In this document: piece after piece, positions 9,280 to 18,081 of the stretch | Layout: each line of letters opens with the position of its first letter | Position numbering within the stretch: the first letter of the stretch is position 1 | NCBI RefSeq assembly: GCF_009708005.2 | Contig: NZ_CP052757.1 | Location: 4,464,001-4,528,000 of the forward strand | DNA from: Cellulosimicrobium protaetiae | GTDB lineage: Bacteria; Actinomycetota; Actinomycetes; Actinomycetales; Cellulomonadaceae | Length of the DNA: 64,000 bases | Reading direction: 5' to 3' | Notes under the pieces: generated by a model | Seen by the model: only the letters and a program-made list of their open reading frames with translations | What the model was told of the DNA's origin: nothing | The model's database searches: none | Program-made: the position numbers and the translations under genes

Positions 9280-9337
9280 CGAACCCCGGGGACACGGTCG
9301 GGCTCGCCGGGCGAACCGACCCGTGTCCCCGGGTTCG
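9280..9337 (-). terminator. Hairpin terminator after the TM2 gene
   Basis: Left arm 9280-9297 (CGAACCCCGGGGACACGG) pairs with 9321-9337 with a single bulged base. The stem continues imperfectly inward through GTCGG/CCGAC. It begins about nine bases beyond the TM2 stop codon. There is no U-tract, as is usual in high-GC actinobacteria. Confidence 0.75.
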
Positions 9338-9345
9338 GCGAGGTG

Positions 9346-9948
9346 TCAGGCGCGCAGCGGGCGGCCCGTCGAGTCGACGGAGTAGTAGCCCGACTTCGAG
9401 GTCAGGTAGAGGATGCCCTCCACGAGGCCCCAGATCGCGATGACGGGCGCGGCGAAGCCGAACGACAGCACCGACACGAGCAGCATCGTCAGGCCGATGC
9501 CCGTGTAGCCCAGGTAGAACCGGTGGATGCCGAGGCTGCCGACGAGGATGCCGAGCAGGCCCGCGGCGAGACGCGACTTGGCCTGGGGGTCGTACGCGGG
9601 GTCGAAACCGGGCTGGCCGTACGCGCCGGGCTGCGGGTACCCCGGCTGGGCGTAGCCCTGCTGGCCGTAACCCTGCTGGCCGTAGCCCTGCTGCGGGTCG
9701 GCGCCGTACGCCTGCCCCTGCGGCTGGCCGTAACCCGCCTGCGCGCCCGGCGTCCCGTACGGCTGCTGCCCGTACGCGTCCCCGTAGCCCTGCTGCGGCT
9801 GCCCGTAGGCGTCCCCGTAGCCGGCCTGCTGCTGGTCGTAGCCCGGAGCCGCGCCCGACGGCGTCGCCCCGCCCCCGGAGACCGGGTCGCCCGGGGCCGG
9901 GCTCCCGTGCGCGGGGTCGGGCTGCTGCTGGTACGGGTTCTCGGACAA
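9346..9948 (-). CDS. TM2 domain membrane protein with Gln/Tyr/Gly-rich N terminus
   Basis: The first 125 residues are low-complexity and rich in G, Y, Q and P, with repeats of the [11 protein letters not shown] type. The C-terminal 75 residues are a TM2 domain: two membrane helices around the motif [16 protein letters not shown]. The start chosen is TTG at 9948, preceded by GAGGAG at a spacing of five, giving 200 residues (SENPYQQQ after the initiator). An in-frame ATG at 10017 lacks a ribosome site and would add an arginine-rich extension. TM2 proteins have no settled function in bacteria. Confidence 0.85.
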   Translation of the reverse strand: MSENPYQQQPDPAHGSPAPGDPVSGGGATPSGAAPGYDQQQAGYGDAYGQPQQGYGDAYGQQPYGTPGAQAGYGQPQGQAYGADPQQGYGQQGYGQQGYAQPGYPQPGAYGQPGFDPAYDPQAKSRLAAGLLGILVGSLGIHRFYLGYTGIGLTMLLVSVLSFGFAAPVIAIWGLVEGILYLTSKSGYYSVDSTGRPLRA

Positions 9949-10101
9949 GGCTGCTCCTCGGCGTGCGCCGCACACGGGCGCGGATCGGGTCGTCGTGCGG
10001 TCGGGTTCTGGCATCACCGGCGACGTCCGCTATGATCGGGGCGCGCGCTGGTTCGCCGAGGATCCTCCCAGAGGGCACGGGGCGGACGCCACCAGCGCCG
10101 C

Positions 10102-10172
10102 GCGGGTGTAGTTCAATGGTAGAACTTCAGCTTCCCAAGCTGATAGCGCGGGTTCGATTCCCGTCACCCGCT
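10102..10172 (+). tRNA. tRNA-Gly (anticodon CCC)
   Basis: A 71-nt cloverleaf. The acceptor GCGGGTG (10102-10108) pairs with CACCCGC (10165-10171), followed by discriminator T. The anticodon stem TCAGC/GCTGA encloses the loop TTCCCAA, so the anticodon is CCC, which reads GGG. The T-arm is GCGGGTTCGATTCCCGT. CCA is not encoded. Confidence 0.96.
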
Positions 10173-10180
10173 CAGCGCTC

Positions 10181-10213
10181 GAGAGCCCCGCACCGTTCCG
10201 GTGCGGGGCTCTC
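10181..10213 (+). terminator. Terminator of tRNA-Gly
   Basis: A perfect 15-bp stem: GAGAGCCCCGCACCG (10181-10195) pairs with 10199-10213 around the loop TTC. It begins nine bases after the tRNA. Confidence 0.85.
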
Positions 10214-10252
10214 GTCGTCGGTACCAGGATTCTTCCGACACGTGACGACGGC

Positions 10253-10612
10253 TCACGCGCGCGATCCTCCGCCGTTCTCCTCGCGAAGCTGGACGCACGC
10301 CGCCTCGAGCTGGGCGAGTGGTGCCCCGATCGTGGCCCGGACGATCTGCGCGTCCAGCTTGTAGTCGTGGTGGCCGATCAGGTCACGCATTCGCGCGATG
10401 TCTGACCACGGCACCTGGGGCTGCCGAGCCGTCGTCTCCGTGGAGACCGCCTTGACGGACTCGCCGATGACGAAGACCCAGTACTGGATAGCGGCGACCA
10501 CCACCTCGTCGCACGCGTCGGAACCGACGTCCTTCGCGAGCCGTTCTGCCCGCCGGATCGCTGATACGGCGGCGAGCACGTCGTCGAGCCGTTCCGCGTC
10601 CCCCCGACTCAC
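10253..10612 (-). CDS. HEPN-domain toxin (DUF86/HepT-like)
   Basis: A 119-residue all-alpha protein of the DUF86 HEPN family. Its N-terminal helix (RLDDVLAAVSAIRRAERLA) and second helix (AIQYWVFVIGESVKAV) match HepT, the RNase-like toxin of HEPN/MNT modules. The family's RX4HXY motif is seen as R76-DLIG-H81-H-D83-Y84: arginine and histidine are present, but aspartate sits where tyrosine is expected and tyrosine comes one residue later. That tyrosine is the residue AMPylated by MntA antitoxins in studied systems. The start overlaps the end of the nucleotidyltransferase gene by four bases (ATGA). Confidence 0.85.
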   Translation of the reverse strand: MSRGDAERLDDVLAAVSAIRRAERLAKDVGSDACDEVVVAAIQYWVFVIGESVKAVSTETTARQPQVPWSDIARMRDLIGHHDYKLDAQIVRATIGAPLAQLEAACVQLREENGGGSRA

Positions 10613-10998
10613 AACGACACCGCCTGAGCGAGCGCGGACTCCGCCACGTGGGGCGCCAGCGCGTCGACAGGGACGACGTCGACCTGCTCGTCGAGGAGGT
10701 CGGACAGCTCGTCGGCGAGATGAGCGACAGGCAGGAGCCCCAGGCGACGGACGTCGAGGTCCACGAGGACATCGACGTCGGAATCCGGACCGTCCTCACC
10801 CCGCGCCACCGAACCGAAGATCCGGACGTCGGTCGCCCCGTACCGTCGTGCCGCCGCGAGGATCTCCTGCCTGTGACCCGCGGGTCGACAAGGTCTGAGC
10901 GGCCGAGCGGGTGAGAGGTAGCAGAGGTGGCGACAGCCCACCCGATGAAGCCGGCGGTCCCCCGACGAACGGGGTCCCGGCCCCCTCTCGAAACCCAC
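10609..10998 (-). CDS. MNT-type nucleotidyltransferase antitoxin (start uncertain)
   Basis: The reliable part is the C-terminal 85 residues, with the minimal nucleotidyltransferase motif GSVARGEDGPDSDVDVLVD (GSx10DxD). This is the MntA-like partner of the HEPN toxin that follows. In known pairs MntA inactivates HepT by AMPylation. The frame stays open to an ATG at 10998, but the extra 40 N-terminal residues are arginine/cysteine-rich and look noncoding, and I find no ribosome site. The neighbouring frame near 10880-10900 reads SDLVDPRVTG, which resembles a natural N terminus, so a one-base slip near the start is possible. Confidence 0.72.
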   Translation of the reverse strand: MGFERGPGPRSSGDRRLHRVGCRHLCYLSPARPLRPCRPAGHRQEILAAARRYGATDVRIFGSVARGEDGPDSDVDVLVDLDVRRLGLLPVAHLADELSDLLDEQVDVVPVDALAPHVAESALAQAVSL

Positions 10999-11028
10999 AA
11001 AGAACGGTAAACCTCGTGGGGGTATCAG

Positions 11029-11090
11029 CGCCGAGCCCGGGGTTGCTCCTCACGGCGACGGTGACGTGGGGAACGACCCCGGGCTCGGCG
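11029..11090 (-). terminator. Hairpin terminator after the epimerase gene
   Basis: CGCCGAGCCCGGGG (11029-11042) pairs perfectly with 11077-11090, around a 34-base loop region. It lies 14 bases beyond the stop codon of the gene ending at 11105. Its arms are nearly the same as those of the hairpin at 35419-35480. Confidence 0.75.
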
Positions 11091-11104
11091 GTCTGGGGTG
11101 GGCG

Positions 11105-12400
11105 TCAGCCCAGGATGCTGCCCGCGGCCTTGGCCGAGGCGGCGATCGAGCCCGTCAGGGGCAGGTCCGGGAGGATCACGGCCTGGGCGGCGTGGTAGAC
11201 GTCGGGCTTGCCGACCCACGTGACGCCGTCGGGCCGGTTGGCCGTGTCGAGCTCGTGGTGCCACGAGCCGCGCTCGGGGTCGACGAGGAACCGGTCGATC
11301 CACGCCCACCAGCCCGCGGCGGCCTCGGTGAAGTGCGACTCGCCCGTGACCCGAGCGAGCACGTCGGCGGCGGCCACGGCCTCGGCCGCGACCCAGTGGT
11401 AGCGGCGCGGCTCGACGGGCACCCCGGACCAGTCGACCGTGTACACGAACCCGCCGCCGTGCTCGCCGTCCCAGCCGTCGGCGACGGCGCGGTCGAACAG
11501 CGCGACCGCGGCCTCGGTCCGCGCACCGGGCGTGCCGGACGCGACGTCGACCTGGAGGAGGAGACGGGCCCACTCGAGCCCGTGCCCCGGCGTCGACCCG
11601 TACGGCTTGAACGGGTCGCGCGGGCGGTCGGCGTTGTAGTCCGGCAGCGGGTTCCAGTCCGCGTCGAAGTGCTCGGGGATGCGCCACTGGTTCTCGCTCG
11701 CCCAGCCGATCACGCGGTCCGCGATCGACGCGGCGCGGCCCAGCCACTCGGCGTCGCCGGTCGCGTCGTGAGCCGCGAGCAGCGCCTCGACCGCGTGCAT
11801 GTTCGCGTTGACCCCGCGGTACTCGTCGAGCACGGACCAGTCGCGCGACCACTCGTCGGCGTGCATCCGGGGCCCGGGCTCCCAGAACCGCTGGTCGAGC
11901 ACGGCGAGCGCCGCGTCGAGCAGCTCGCGCGCACCCTCACGTCCCGCGATCGTCCCCGACGCCGCGGCGAGCACCACGAACGCGTGCGCGTACGCGCTCT
12001 TCGTCCCGTCGACCGGCCCCTCCTCCGTCGCCGCGAGGTCGCCGGGGCGGGGGCCCGGACCGCGCGAGGAGACCCAGCCGCCGTTCTCCGCGTCGACGAG
12101 CACGCTCCGCAGGCCCTGCAGGGCCCTGTCCGCGAGGTCGCCCGCGCCGGGGACGCCCAGCAGGGACGAGAAGGCGTAGACGTGCGCCATGCGCGCCGTG
12201 ATCCACGTGTGCACCGGCCGCGCGAGGTCGGGGACGTCGTCGTCGTCGAGCCACTGCGCGGCGCCGTCCGCCCGCAGCGAGGCCGCGCCGAAGTACAGGA
12301 GGTCGGCGAGCTGGTCGCGCCGCCATGCCGTGAGGTCGGCCCTGGGGTCGACCCGGGGGGCCGCTGCGGTCGAGGGCTGCTCGGACGGGTGCTCGGTCAT
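11105..12400 (-). CDS. AGE-family sugar isomerase/epimerase (mannose-isomerase-like)
   Basis: A 431-residue cytoplasmic (alpha/alpha)6-barrel protein of the N-acylglucosamine 2-epimerase superfamily. Family hallmarks are VHTWITARMAHVYAFSSLLG near residue 65, YRGVNANMHAVEALLAA near 200, PGHGLEWARLLLQ with the catalytic-type histidine near 270, and GKPDVYHAAQA near the C terminus. The GKPDVYHA ending fits the YihS/mannose isomerase branch (aldose-ketose isomerisation of mannose or a related sugar) rather than true GlcNAc epimerases. This is inference. The start is the ATG at 12400 with GAAGGA seven bases upstream. It lies directly behind the GH92 mannosidase gene, which supports a role in mannose catabolism. 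Confidence 0.85.
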   Translation of the reverse strand: MTEHPSEQPSTAAAPRVDPRADLTAWRRDQLADLLYFGAASLRADGAAQWLDDDDVPDLARPVHTWITARMAHVYAFSSLLGVPGAGDLADRALQGLRSVLVDAENGGWVSSRGPGPRPGDLAATEEGPVDGTKSAYAHAFVVLAAASGTIAGREGARELLDAALAVLDQRFWEPGPRMHADEWSRDWSVLDEYRGVNANMHAVEALLAAHDATGDAEWLGRAASIADRVIGWASENQWRIPEHFDADWNPLPDYNADRPRDPFKPYGSTPGHGLEWARLLLQVDVASGTPGARTEAAVALFDRAVADGWDGEHGGGFVYTVDWSGVPVEPRRYHWVAAEAVAAADVLARVTGESHFTEAAAGWWAWIDRFLVDPERGSWHHELDTANRPDGVTWVGKPDVYHAAQAVILPDLPLTGSIAASAKAAGSILG

Positions 12401-12452
12401 GTCTCGGTCCTTCTCGTGCTGGGAAACGTGGCGCCGCGCCGGGTGCGGTGCC

Positions 12453-12482
12453 GTACGGCGCGGTGCTGGTACGGCGCGGTGC
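12453..12482. repeat. Two direct 14-bp repeats in the leader before the epimerase gene
   Basis: GTACGGCGCGGTGC occurs at 12453-12466 and again at 12469-12482, a 16-bp period. The second copy runs into the stem of the GH92 terminator. The role is unknown. Confidence 0.7.
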
Positions 12483-12509
12483 CCCGGGACGATCATCCCG
12501 GGGCACCGC
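12476..12509 (-). terminator. Hairpin between the GH92 gene and the epimerase gene
   Basis: GCGGTGCCCCGGGA (12476-12489) pairs perfectly with 12496-12509 around the loop CGATCA. It sits 58 bases beyond the GH92 stop codon and 76 bases before the epimerase start. I see no separate promoter with a convincing -35/-10 in between, so partial read-through is possible. Confidence 0.8.
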
Positions 12510-12566
12510 CGGTGGTGCACGCCTACCTCACCCCGGTCGGACGCGGGGCGGGGCGGGCGCAAGGGT

Positions 12567-15500
12567 TCAGCCGCAGGTCACGGCGGCGTAGTCCGCCGTG
12601 ATCGACGCGGTCACCCCCTCGTCTCCGCGGGTCGCCTCGACGGTGACCGTGCCGGCCTCGACCGACGTCGCCCGCGTCGCGAACGACTGGTAGGCGTTGG
12701 CCCCCGGCGCGACGGCCGCGAACTCCTTGGTGCCGAACCGCGTGACGAGCCGGACGGCGACGGGCGCGTCCTCGCCGTTCTCGGCGCGGACCGCGACGTA
12801 CGCCTTGCCGGCGAGGCAGCGCGTGCTCACCGTGACGTCGATCGCGAGCGTGGGCTGGCCCTCGGTCACGGTCACGGGGACCTCGACCACCTGGCTGGTC
12901 CAGCCGTCGTCGACCACGACGTACGCGGTGTACGTCCCGGCCGCCGCGTAGGCGTGCGAGCCGGAGACGGACCCGTCCGTCACCGTGCCCGCCGCGACGT
13001 CGGAGCCGTCGCCCCACGTGACCGCCGCGCGGAGCTCGGCACCCTCGCGGCCGCCGGTCACCTGGGCGAGCACCGCGTCCGTGGACTGCCCGACGGCGAG
13101 GGTCACGCCGTCCGCGGCCGTCACCTCGAGCGCGGGGTGCTCGGCGAACGTGCCGTCGTGCGCGACCGCGACCACGTGGATGCGGCCGTCGCGCGAGAGC
13201 TCGCCCGGCTGGTCCGGGAGCGTGAGGCTCACGGCCCGCTTGCCCTCGGGGAGCGTGATCGGCGCCGTCGCGAAGAACGCGGCGGGGGTACCGGTCTGCG
13301 GGCTGCCACCACGCAGGCGGTTGTCCGTCACGGCGACGGGGATGTTGCCGAACACGGGGTTGCGCGCCGCGCCCGACCAGTCGCCGAAGCTCAGGTCGAT
13401 GGGCTGCGACGAGCCGTCGTCGAAGGTCAGCACGCCCTGGGCCTGCTGGTTCTTCTCCGTGCCGGTACCGATCACCGAGAGCTGCTCGGCGTCCGCGGGG
13501 ACCTCGAGCTCGATGGTCTGGCCGTCACCCGTCGCGTTGTCCGGCTGGCCGGCGGGGATGGCCGGGACGTCGAACGCGAGGTCGGTGCCGGGCACCGTCG
13601 CGCGCTCGCCCTGGACGAAGCCCTTCGCCGCGAGCTGGGCCCGGTCGAAGAACACGCCCTGGCCGTCGCACGAGCCGACGGTCGTGCCGAGGTCGCCGAT
13701 GCAGACGTTGTCGTACGCACCGAGCAGCGAGCCCTCGCGCAGGAGCGAGACCGTGACGTACGAGGAGGCCGAGACGGTCTCGATCCCCTCGCCCGAGACC
13801 GTGACGGTCACCGGGTAGACGCCCGGGGCGGCCCACGAGTGCGCGGCGTTCACCGCGTACCCGCCGAACGCGCCCGCCTGGAGCGAGCCCGCGGCCGGCT
13901 CGGAGCCGTCGCCGAACGCGACCTGCACGTCGAGCGCCGACGCGTCGCCCTCGACCCCGGTGAGGGTCGCGAACGAGCCCGAGACCTCGCGCGCGGTCAC
14001 CGTCTCGCGGTCCGGGGCCGCCGAGAGCGTGAGCTCCTCGGCGCCCGAGGCCTTCGGGTCGGCCAGGAGCTCGACCTCGGCGAGCGACAGCGCGCCGTCA
14101 CCGGCCGTGGCCGTCACGGAGACGCGGTACTGCGCGAACGCCGTCGGCTCCGCGACCGTGAACGGCCGCGTCTGCAGCGCCCAGCGGAACTGCTCGCCGG
14201 ACCGCTCGTCGAGCGTCGTCCACGTCTCGCCGTCGTCGGAGCCCTCGAGGGTCCACGCGGAGGGCGACGCCGTCCCGCTCGCCCCGGAGGTGAGGGTGTA
14301 CGACCCGACCGTCGGCCGGATGCCGTTGCCCGCCCACGTGATCGACGGGGTCGCCGTGGCGAACGTCGTGCGCGTGCCGGACGTGTTGTCCGTCAGCGCC
14401 GCGGCGCTCGTGGTCGCGTCACCGTCGACGACGGTCGTCGTGCCGAGACCCGTCGTCGTCGCGTCCTGGACCGGCGCCGGGGGCTCGTCGCCCTCCGTGA
14501 GCGACGGCGGGGCGTCGTCCTCGCCGGTGCCCCAGGCAGACGGATCCGGACCCATGACGAAGTCCAGCGTCGCGCCGCCCGAGAGGTCGGCCTGCGAGAG
14601 CGACGTCGAGGTGCGGGCCTCGCCGTCCACCGCGAGGGACTGCACGTAGACGTTGTCCACCGAGTTGTTCTCGGCGTTGACCACGAGGTCGCCGTCCGGC
14701 AGGTGCACGGTCGCCTTGTCGAAGAGCGGCGAGCCGACCGCGTACTGGTCGGAGCCGACCTGGAGCGGGTAGAAGCCGAGCGAGGCGAAGATCCACCACG
14801 ACGACATCTCGCCGTTGTCCTCGTCGCCCGGGTAGCCCTGGCCGATCTCGCTGCCGACGAACAGGCGGCGGGTGACCTCACGGACCTTCTCCTGGGCCTT
14901 CGAGGGCGCGCCCGCGGCGTCGTACAGCCACGGGATGTGGTGCGACACCTGGTTGCTCATGCCCCACATGCCCATGCGGACGTCGCGCGCCTCGCGCTGC
15001 TCGTGGATGCCGCCGTTGCCGGCGCCCTTCTCCGGGGTGGAGAAGAACAGGTCGAGCTTGTCCTCGAGGCCCTGCTTGCCGCCGTAGAGGTTCGCCAGGC
15101 CCTGGCCGTCCTGCGGCGCGTGGAACGCGAAGTTCCAGCCGCTCGTCTCGGTGTACCCGCCGCCCCACGCCTCGGGGTTGTAGGTCTCCGGGTCGACGGC
15201 CCACGTGCCGTCCTCGTGCCGCGGCACGAAGAAGTCCACCTCGGGGTCGAACAGCTCGACGTAGTGCGTGGCACGCTCGAGGAAGTACGAGGACTCCTCG
15301 CGCAGCGTCTCGCGGCGCTCGTCCGGCGTGGCCGGGTCCTCCGCGAGGGCGGCCGCCATGTTGCCGATGCCGAAGTCGTTGATCAGCCCCTCCAGGCCCC
15401 ACGACACGGACTCGTGCGTGGACTCCGGGGTGAACCCGAGGAAGGGCGACGTCTGCAGGCCCTTGCGGCCCACGGCGTTGTTCGGCGGCGCGACGGACGC

Positions 15501-17987
15501 GTTGCGCAGCGCGGCGTCGTACGCCTCGAGCGCGGAGTCCGTCGGGAGCGAGCCCTTGAGGTACGCGTCCGCGAACGCGACGTCGGAGCTCGTGCCCGTC
15601 ATGAGGTCGGCGTAGCCCGGGGAGGACCAGCGCGCGATCCAGCCGCCGTCGCGGTACTGCTGGACGAACCCGTCGATGAGCTCGCCCGCGAGCTCGGGGT
15701 ACAGGAGCGAGTACGCCGGCCACGCCGTGCGGTACGTGTCCCAGAACCCGTTGTTCACGTAGATCTTGCCGTCGACGATCTTGGCGTTGGTCTGCGTGTC
15801 CGTCGCCGAGCCGGTGGTCGCGGAGACCGGGCTCGCGTACCGGTACACCGGCGCCTCGGCCGTGCCCGTGTTCTCGAACTGCGAGTTCGGGTACAGGTTG
15901 AGGCGGTAGAGGTTGGAGTACAGCGTGACGAGCTGGTCCTCGCTCGCGCCCTCGACCTCGATGACGCCCAGACGGTCGTTCCACGCCTGCGCGGCGGCGG
16001 CCTTGACCTCGGTGAAGGTCTTGCCCGTCACCTCCAGGTCGAGGTTCTTGCGCGCCTGGTCGAGGCTGATGAACGACGTCGCGACGCGCAGCTCGACCGT
16101 CTTGTCGGACGAGGTGTCGAACGTGGCGAAGCGCGCGTCCGCGCGGTTGCCCGCCGCCGTCCCGACCGCCGTCGGACTACGGTCGAAGGTGCCGGCGACG
16201 AACATGCGCGTGCGGCCCACGGACAGGCCCGAGCCGTTCTCGACCCAGCCGGAGATCGTCCCCGTGGCCTGGTCGAACGTCAGCTTGGACGAGCCGTCCA
16301 CCTTGTCCACGAGCACGTGCCCGGTGTTCCCGGGATAGGAGAAGCGCAGCACCGCGCCGTGGTCGGTCGGCGTCGCCTCGATCGCGGACTGGTTGGTGAA
16401 CGTGACCCCGTAGTAGTCCGGGCGCGCCAGCTCGTCGGCGTGGTCGAACTCGAGTCCGCGCGTCGAGAGCGTGGCGTTCGGCGTGCCGGACACCGTCGAC
16501 GGGAGGAACGTGAGCTGGTTGCGGTCACCCATCCAGGGGCTGGGCTCGTGCGAGATGCCGAAGCCCTGGAGCACGGGCTTGTTGTTGGCGTTGTTGGCCT
16601 TGTGGTACTCGTACAGCCAGCTCTGCGAGGAGGCGTTCGTGTACGGCGTCCAGAAGTTGAAGCCGTTCGGCGTCGCCGTCGCCGGGATGTTGTTCCCGCG
16701 CGAGAAGCTGCCCGACGCGAGCGTGCCGCGGCGCGTGTCCACGTAGTTGGCGAGGCTCGAGCCGTCGATCGTCGCCGGGCTCGCGGTGATCGCGACGTCG
16801 TCGAGCCAGCCCGCGAACTTGGTGCCGGCGTGGCCGCCCGGGTTGTCGTAGCCGAGCAGCACCTGGTCGACGGTCTTGCCCGCGGCGACGTCGCCGAGGT
16901 CGATCCGCACGGAGTTCCACTGGTCGGCGTAGAGGATCTTGCCCTCGCCCTGCGCCTGCGCCGTCGCGACGGTCTCGTGCGCGTCGCGCGCGCCGAGGTC
17001 GGACAGGTAGGTGCCGTCGGTGAACTGCACGTCCACGGACGCGTACGTCGACGGGTACTGCAGGTCGTCGAGCAGCTCGGGGAAGATCGTGTAGCTCAGG
17101 CGTGTGTCCTCGCCGACGACGACGTCCACGTCGTCGTAGAGCACGTTGGTCGCGTAGGTCTCGCCGTCCGCGAGGTGCGAGCCGTCGTACCGCAGGGAGG
17201 CAAGCCCGGAGAACCCGACGCCCGCCTTGTTGGTGAAGTTGACGCGCGGCCCGGTGCCGACCTTGGTCGTCATGGGCGCGGCGGACGGGCCTGCGCTCAG
17301 GTCGGACGAGAGGTCCCACCCGGCGAGCTGAACGATGCCGTCGCCGGAGTTGGCGGTGACGTTGAGGCGCAGGTAGGTGTAGGCCTCGGTCGGCTCGTCG
17401 AGCTCGAAGGTGCGGGTCTGCTGCCGGTTCGGGAAGTCCTCGTCGGTGCGCTGGTCGAGCGGCGTCCACGTGGTGCCGTCGTTCGAGCCCTCGACGATCC
17501 AGTTCTTCGGGTCGCGGCCCGCCGAGTCGTCGGCCGAGGTCATCGAGTAGGCGACGAACGACACGGGCTCGGCGAACTCGTACCGGACCCAACCGGTCGA
17601 GGCGAACGCGAGCCACTTGGTGCCCGACGAGCCGTCCGCGAGGTTCGCGGCACCTTCGTTGGGCAGGTTCTGGGCGCTCGCCGTGACGGCCTTGAGCGTG
17701 CCGAGCACGCTGCCCGGGAGGCCGCTCGTGAACGACCCGACGTTCGCCTGCCAGGGTGCGCCGTCGCGCTCGGCCACCGTGGTGGCGAGCGCGGCCGGGT
17801 CTCCCGACTCGAAGGACGACGAGAAGTCCCCGGGCTCGGCCGCGGCCGCGGGCGCGGCGGTGAGCACACCCACGGGTACGGCGAGGGGGACGGTGAGAGC
17901 AGCGGCGAGCGCGAGCCCGAGGGGGCGTGCGCGGCCGCTCCCGGAGCGCGGCGTCGCCGCGGCTCCGGGTGGACGGTTTCTGGTCAT
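12567..17987 (-). CDS. Secreted multidomain GH92 alpha-mannosidase
   Basis: An 1806-residue exported protein. A signal peptide ends near AAPAAAA (about residue 50). An F5/8-type-C domain follows (about 85-230), then a second beta-sandwich (about 245-405). The GH92 catalytic region (about 410-1130) shows YVDTRRGTLASGSFSRGNN, GFWDTYRTAWPAYSLLYPE (about 745), DLMTGTSSDVAFADAYLKG, YTETSGWNFAF and GDEDNGEMSSWW (about 1050), the acidic motif of the family active site. After it come another F5/8C-like domain, a PKD-like domain, a large beta-sandwich, a second PKD-like domain and an 84-residue tail (1723-1806) shared with two neighbours. GH92 enzymes are calcium-dependent inverting alpha-mannosidases acting on mannans and N-glycans. 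The ATG at 17987 follows GAAGGAGA. Confidence 0.95.
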   Translation of the reverse strand: MTRNRPPGAAATPRSGSGRARPLGLALAAALTVPLAVPVGVLTAAPAAAAEPGDFSSSFESGDPAALATTVAERDGAPWQANVGSFTSGLPGSVLGTLKAVTASAQNLPNEGAANLADGSSGTKWLAFASTGWVRYEFAEPVSFVAYSMTSADDSAGRDPKNWIVEGSNDGTTWTPLDQRTDEDFPNRQQTRTFELDEPTEAYTYLRLNVTANSGDGIVQLAGWDLSSDLSAGPSAAPMTTKVGTGPRVNFTNKAGVGFSGLASLRYDGSHLADGETYATNVLYDDVDVVVGEDTRLSYTIFPELLDDLQYPSTYASVDVQFTDGTYLSDLGARDAHETVATAQAQGEGKILYADQWNSVRIDLGDVAAGKTVDQVLLGYDNPGGHAGTKFAGWLDDVAITASPATIDGSSLANYVDTRRGTLASGSFSRGNNIPATATPNGFNFWTPYTNASSQSWLYEYHKANNANNKPVLQGFGISHEPSPWMGDRNQLTFLPSTVSGTPNATLSTRGLEFDHADELARPDYYGVTFTNQSAIEATPTDHGAVLRFSYPGNTGHVLVDKVDGSSKLTFDQATGTISGWVENGSGLSVGRTRMFVAGTFDRSPTAVGTAAGNRADARFATFDTSSDKTVELRVATSFISLDQARKNLDLEVTGKTFTEVKAAAAQAWNDRLGVIEVEGASEDQLVTLYSNLYRLNLYPNSQFENTGTAEAPVYRYASPVSATTGSATDTQTNAKIVDGKIYVNNGFWDTYRTAWPAYSLLYPELAGELIDGFVQQYRDGGWIARWSSPGYADLMTGTSSDVAFADAYLKGSLPTDSALEAYDAALRNASVAPPNNAVGRKGLQTSPFLGFTPESTHESVSWGLEGLINDFGIGNMAAALAEDPATPDERRETLREESSYFLERATHYVELFDPEVDFFVPRHEDGTWAVDPETYNPEAWGGGYTETSGWNFAFHAPQDGQGLANLYGGKQGLEDKLDLFFSTPEKGAGNGGIHEQREARDVRMGMWGMSNQVSHHIPWLYDAAGAPSKAQEKVREVTRRLFVGSEIGQGYPGDEDNGEMSSWWIFASLGFYPLQVGSDQYAVGSPLFDKATVHLPDGDLVVNAENNSVDNVYVQSLAVDGEARTSTSLSQADLSGGATLDFVMGPDPSAWGTGEDDAPPSLTEGDEPPAPVQDATTTGLGTTTVVDGDATTSAAALTDNTSGTRTTFATATPSITWAGNGIRPTVGSYTLTSGASGTASPSAWTLEGSDDGETWTTLDERSGEQFRWALQTRPFTVAEPTAFAQYRVSVTATAGDGALSLAEVELLADPKASGAEELTLSAAPDRETVTAREVSGSFATLTGVEGDASALDVQVAFGDGSEPAAGSLQAGAFGGYAVNAAHSWAAPGVYPVTVTVSGEGIETVSASSYVTVSLLREGSLLGAYDNVCIGDLGTTVGSCDGQGVFFDRAQLAAKGFVQGERATVPGTDLAFDVPAIPAGQPDNATGDGQTIELEVPADAEQLSVIGTGTEKNQQAQGVLTFDDGSSQPIDLSFGDWSGAARNPVFGNIPVAVTDNRLRGGSPQTGTPAAFFATAPITLPEGKRAVSLTLPDQPGELSRDGRIHVVAVAHDGTFAEHPALEVTAADGVTLAVGQSTDAVLAQVTGGREGAELRAAVTWGDGSDVAAGTVTDGSVSGSHAYAAAGTYTAYVVVDDGWTSQVVEVPVTVTEGQPTLAIDVTVSTRCLAGKAYVAVRAENGEDAPVAVRLVTRFGTKEFAAVAPGANAYQSFATRATSVEAGTVTVEATRGDEGVTASITADYAAVTCG
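12570..12821 (-). other. Shared C-terminal domain, copy 1 (GH92)
   Basis: Residues 1723-1806: RCLAGKAYVAVR at the start, VAPGANAYQSFATR in the middle, and VTCG as the last four residues. One cysteine stands near each end, so a disulphide could close the domain. It has no LPxTG motif and no membrane helix. Related copies end the proteins at 27354-31085 and 31425-35390. Confidence 0.9.
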
Positions 17988-18010
17988 GCTCGCGATCTCC
18001 TTCGATCGTC

Positions 18011-18024
18011 TGACAGCGCTGTCA
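18011..18024. promoter_or_regulatory. Operator palindrome upstream of GH92
   Basis: TGACAGCGCTGTCA is a perfect 14-bp palindrome with the central CG typical of LacI-family operators. It lies 24 bp before the GH92 start codon. Copies with the same 12-bp core stand at 23683-23696 and 31178-31191. Confidence 0.85.
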
Positions 18025-18035
18025 TGCTGCAGGGG

Positions 18036-18076
18036 TGCCCCTGACAACGCGCAGGGGGGAAGCGTTGTCAGGGGCA
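18036..18076. promoter_or_regulatory. 15-bp inverted repeat over the GH92 transcription start
   Basis: TGCCCCTGACAACGC (18036-18050) is perfectly complementary to 18062-18076, with 11 bp between. Each arm contains TGACAACGC, one base away from the half site TGACAGCGC of the neighbouring palindrome. It could be a second operator with separated half sites or an mRNA hairpin at the 5' end. It begins right after the -10 element. Confidence 0.75.
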
Positions 18077-18081
18077 ACCTG

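Noticed and set aside
9600-9850. Repetitive DNA that could suggest a CRISPR-like or satellite array
   Set aside because: It is the in-frame coding sequence of GYGQQ-type repeats in the TM2 protein. Units are short, irregular and without spacers.
12189-18044. Very long open frame on the plus strand across the GH92 gene
   Set aside because: It is antisense to a clearly coding GH92 gene. Its translation is arginine/valine-rich low-complexity sequence, as expected for the shadow of a high-GC gene.
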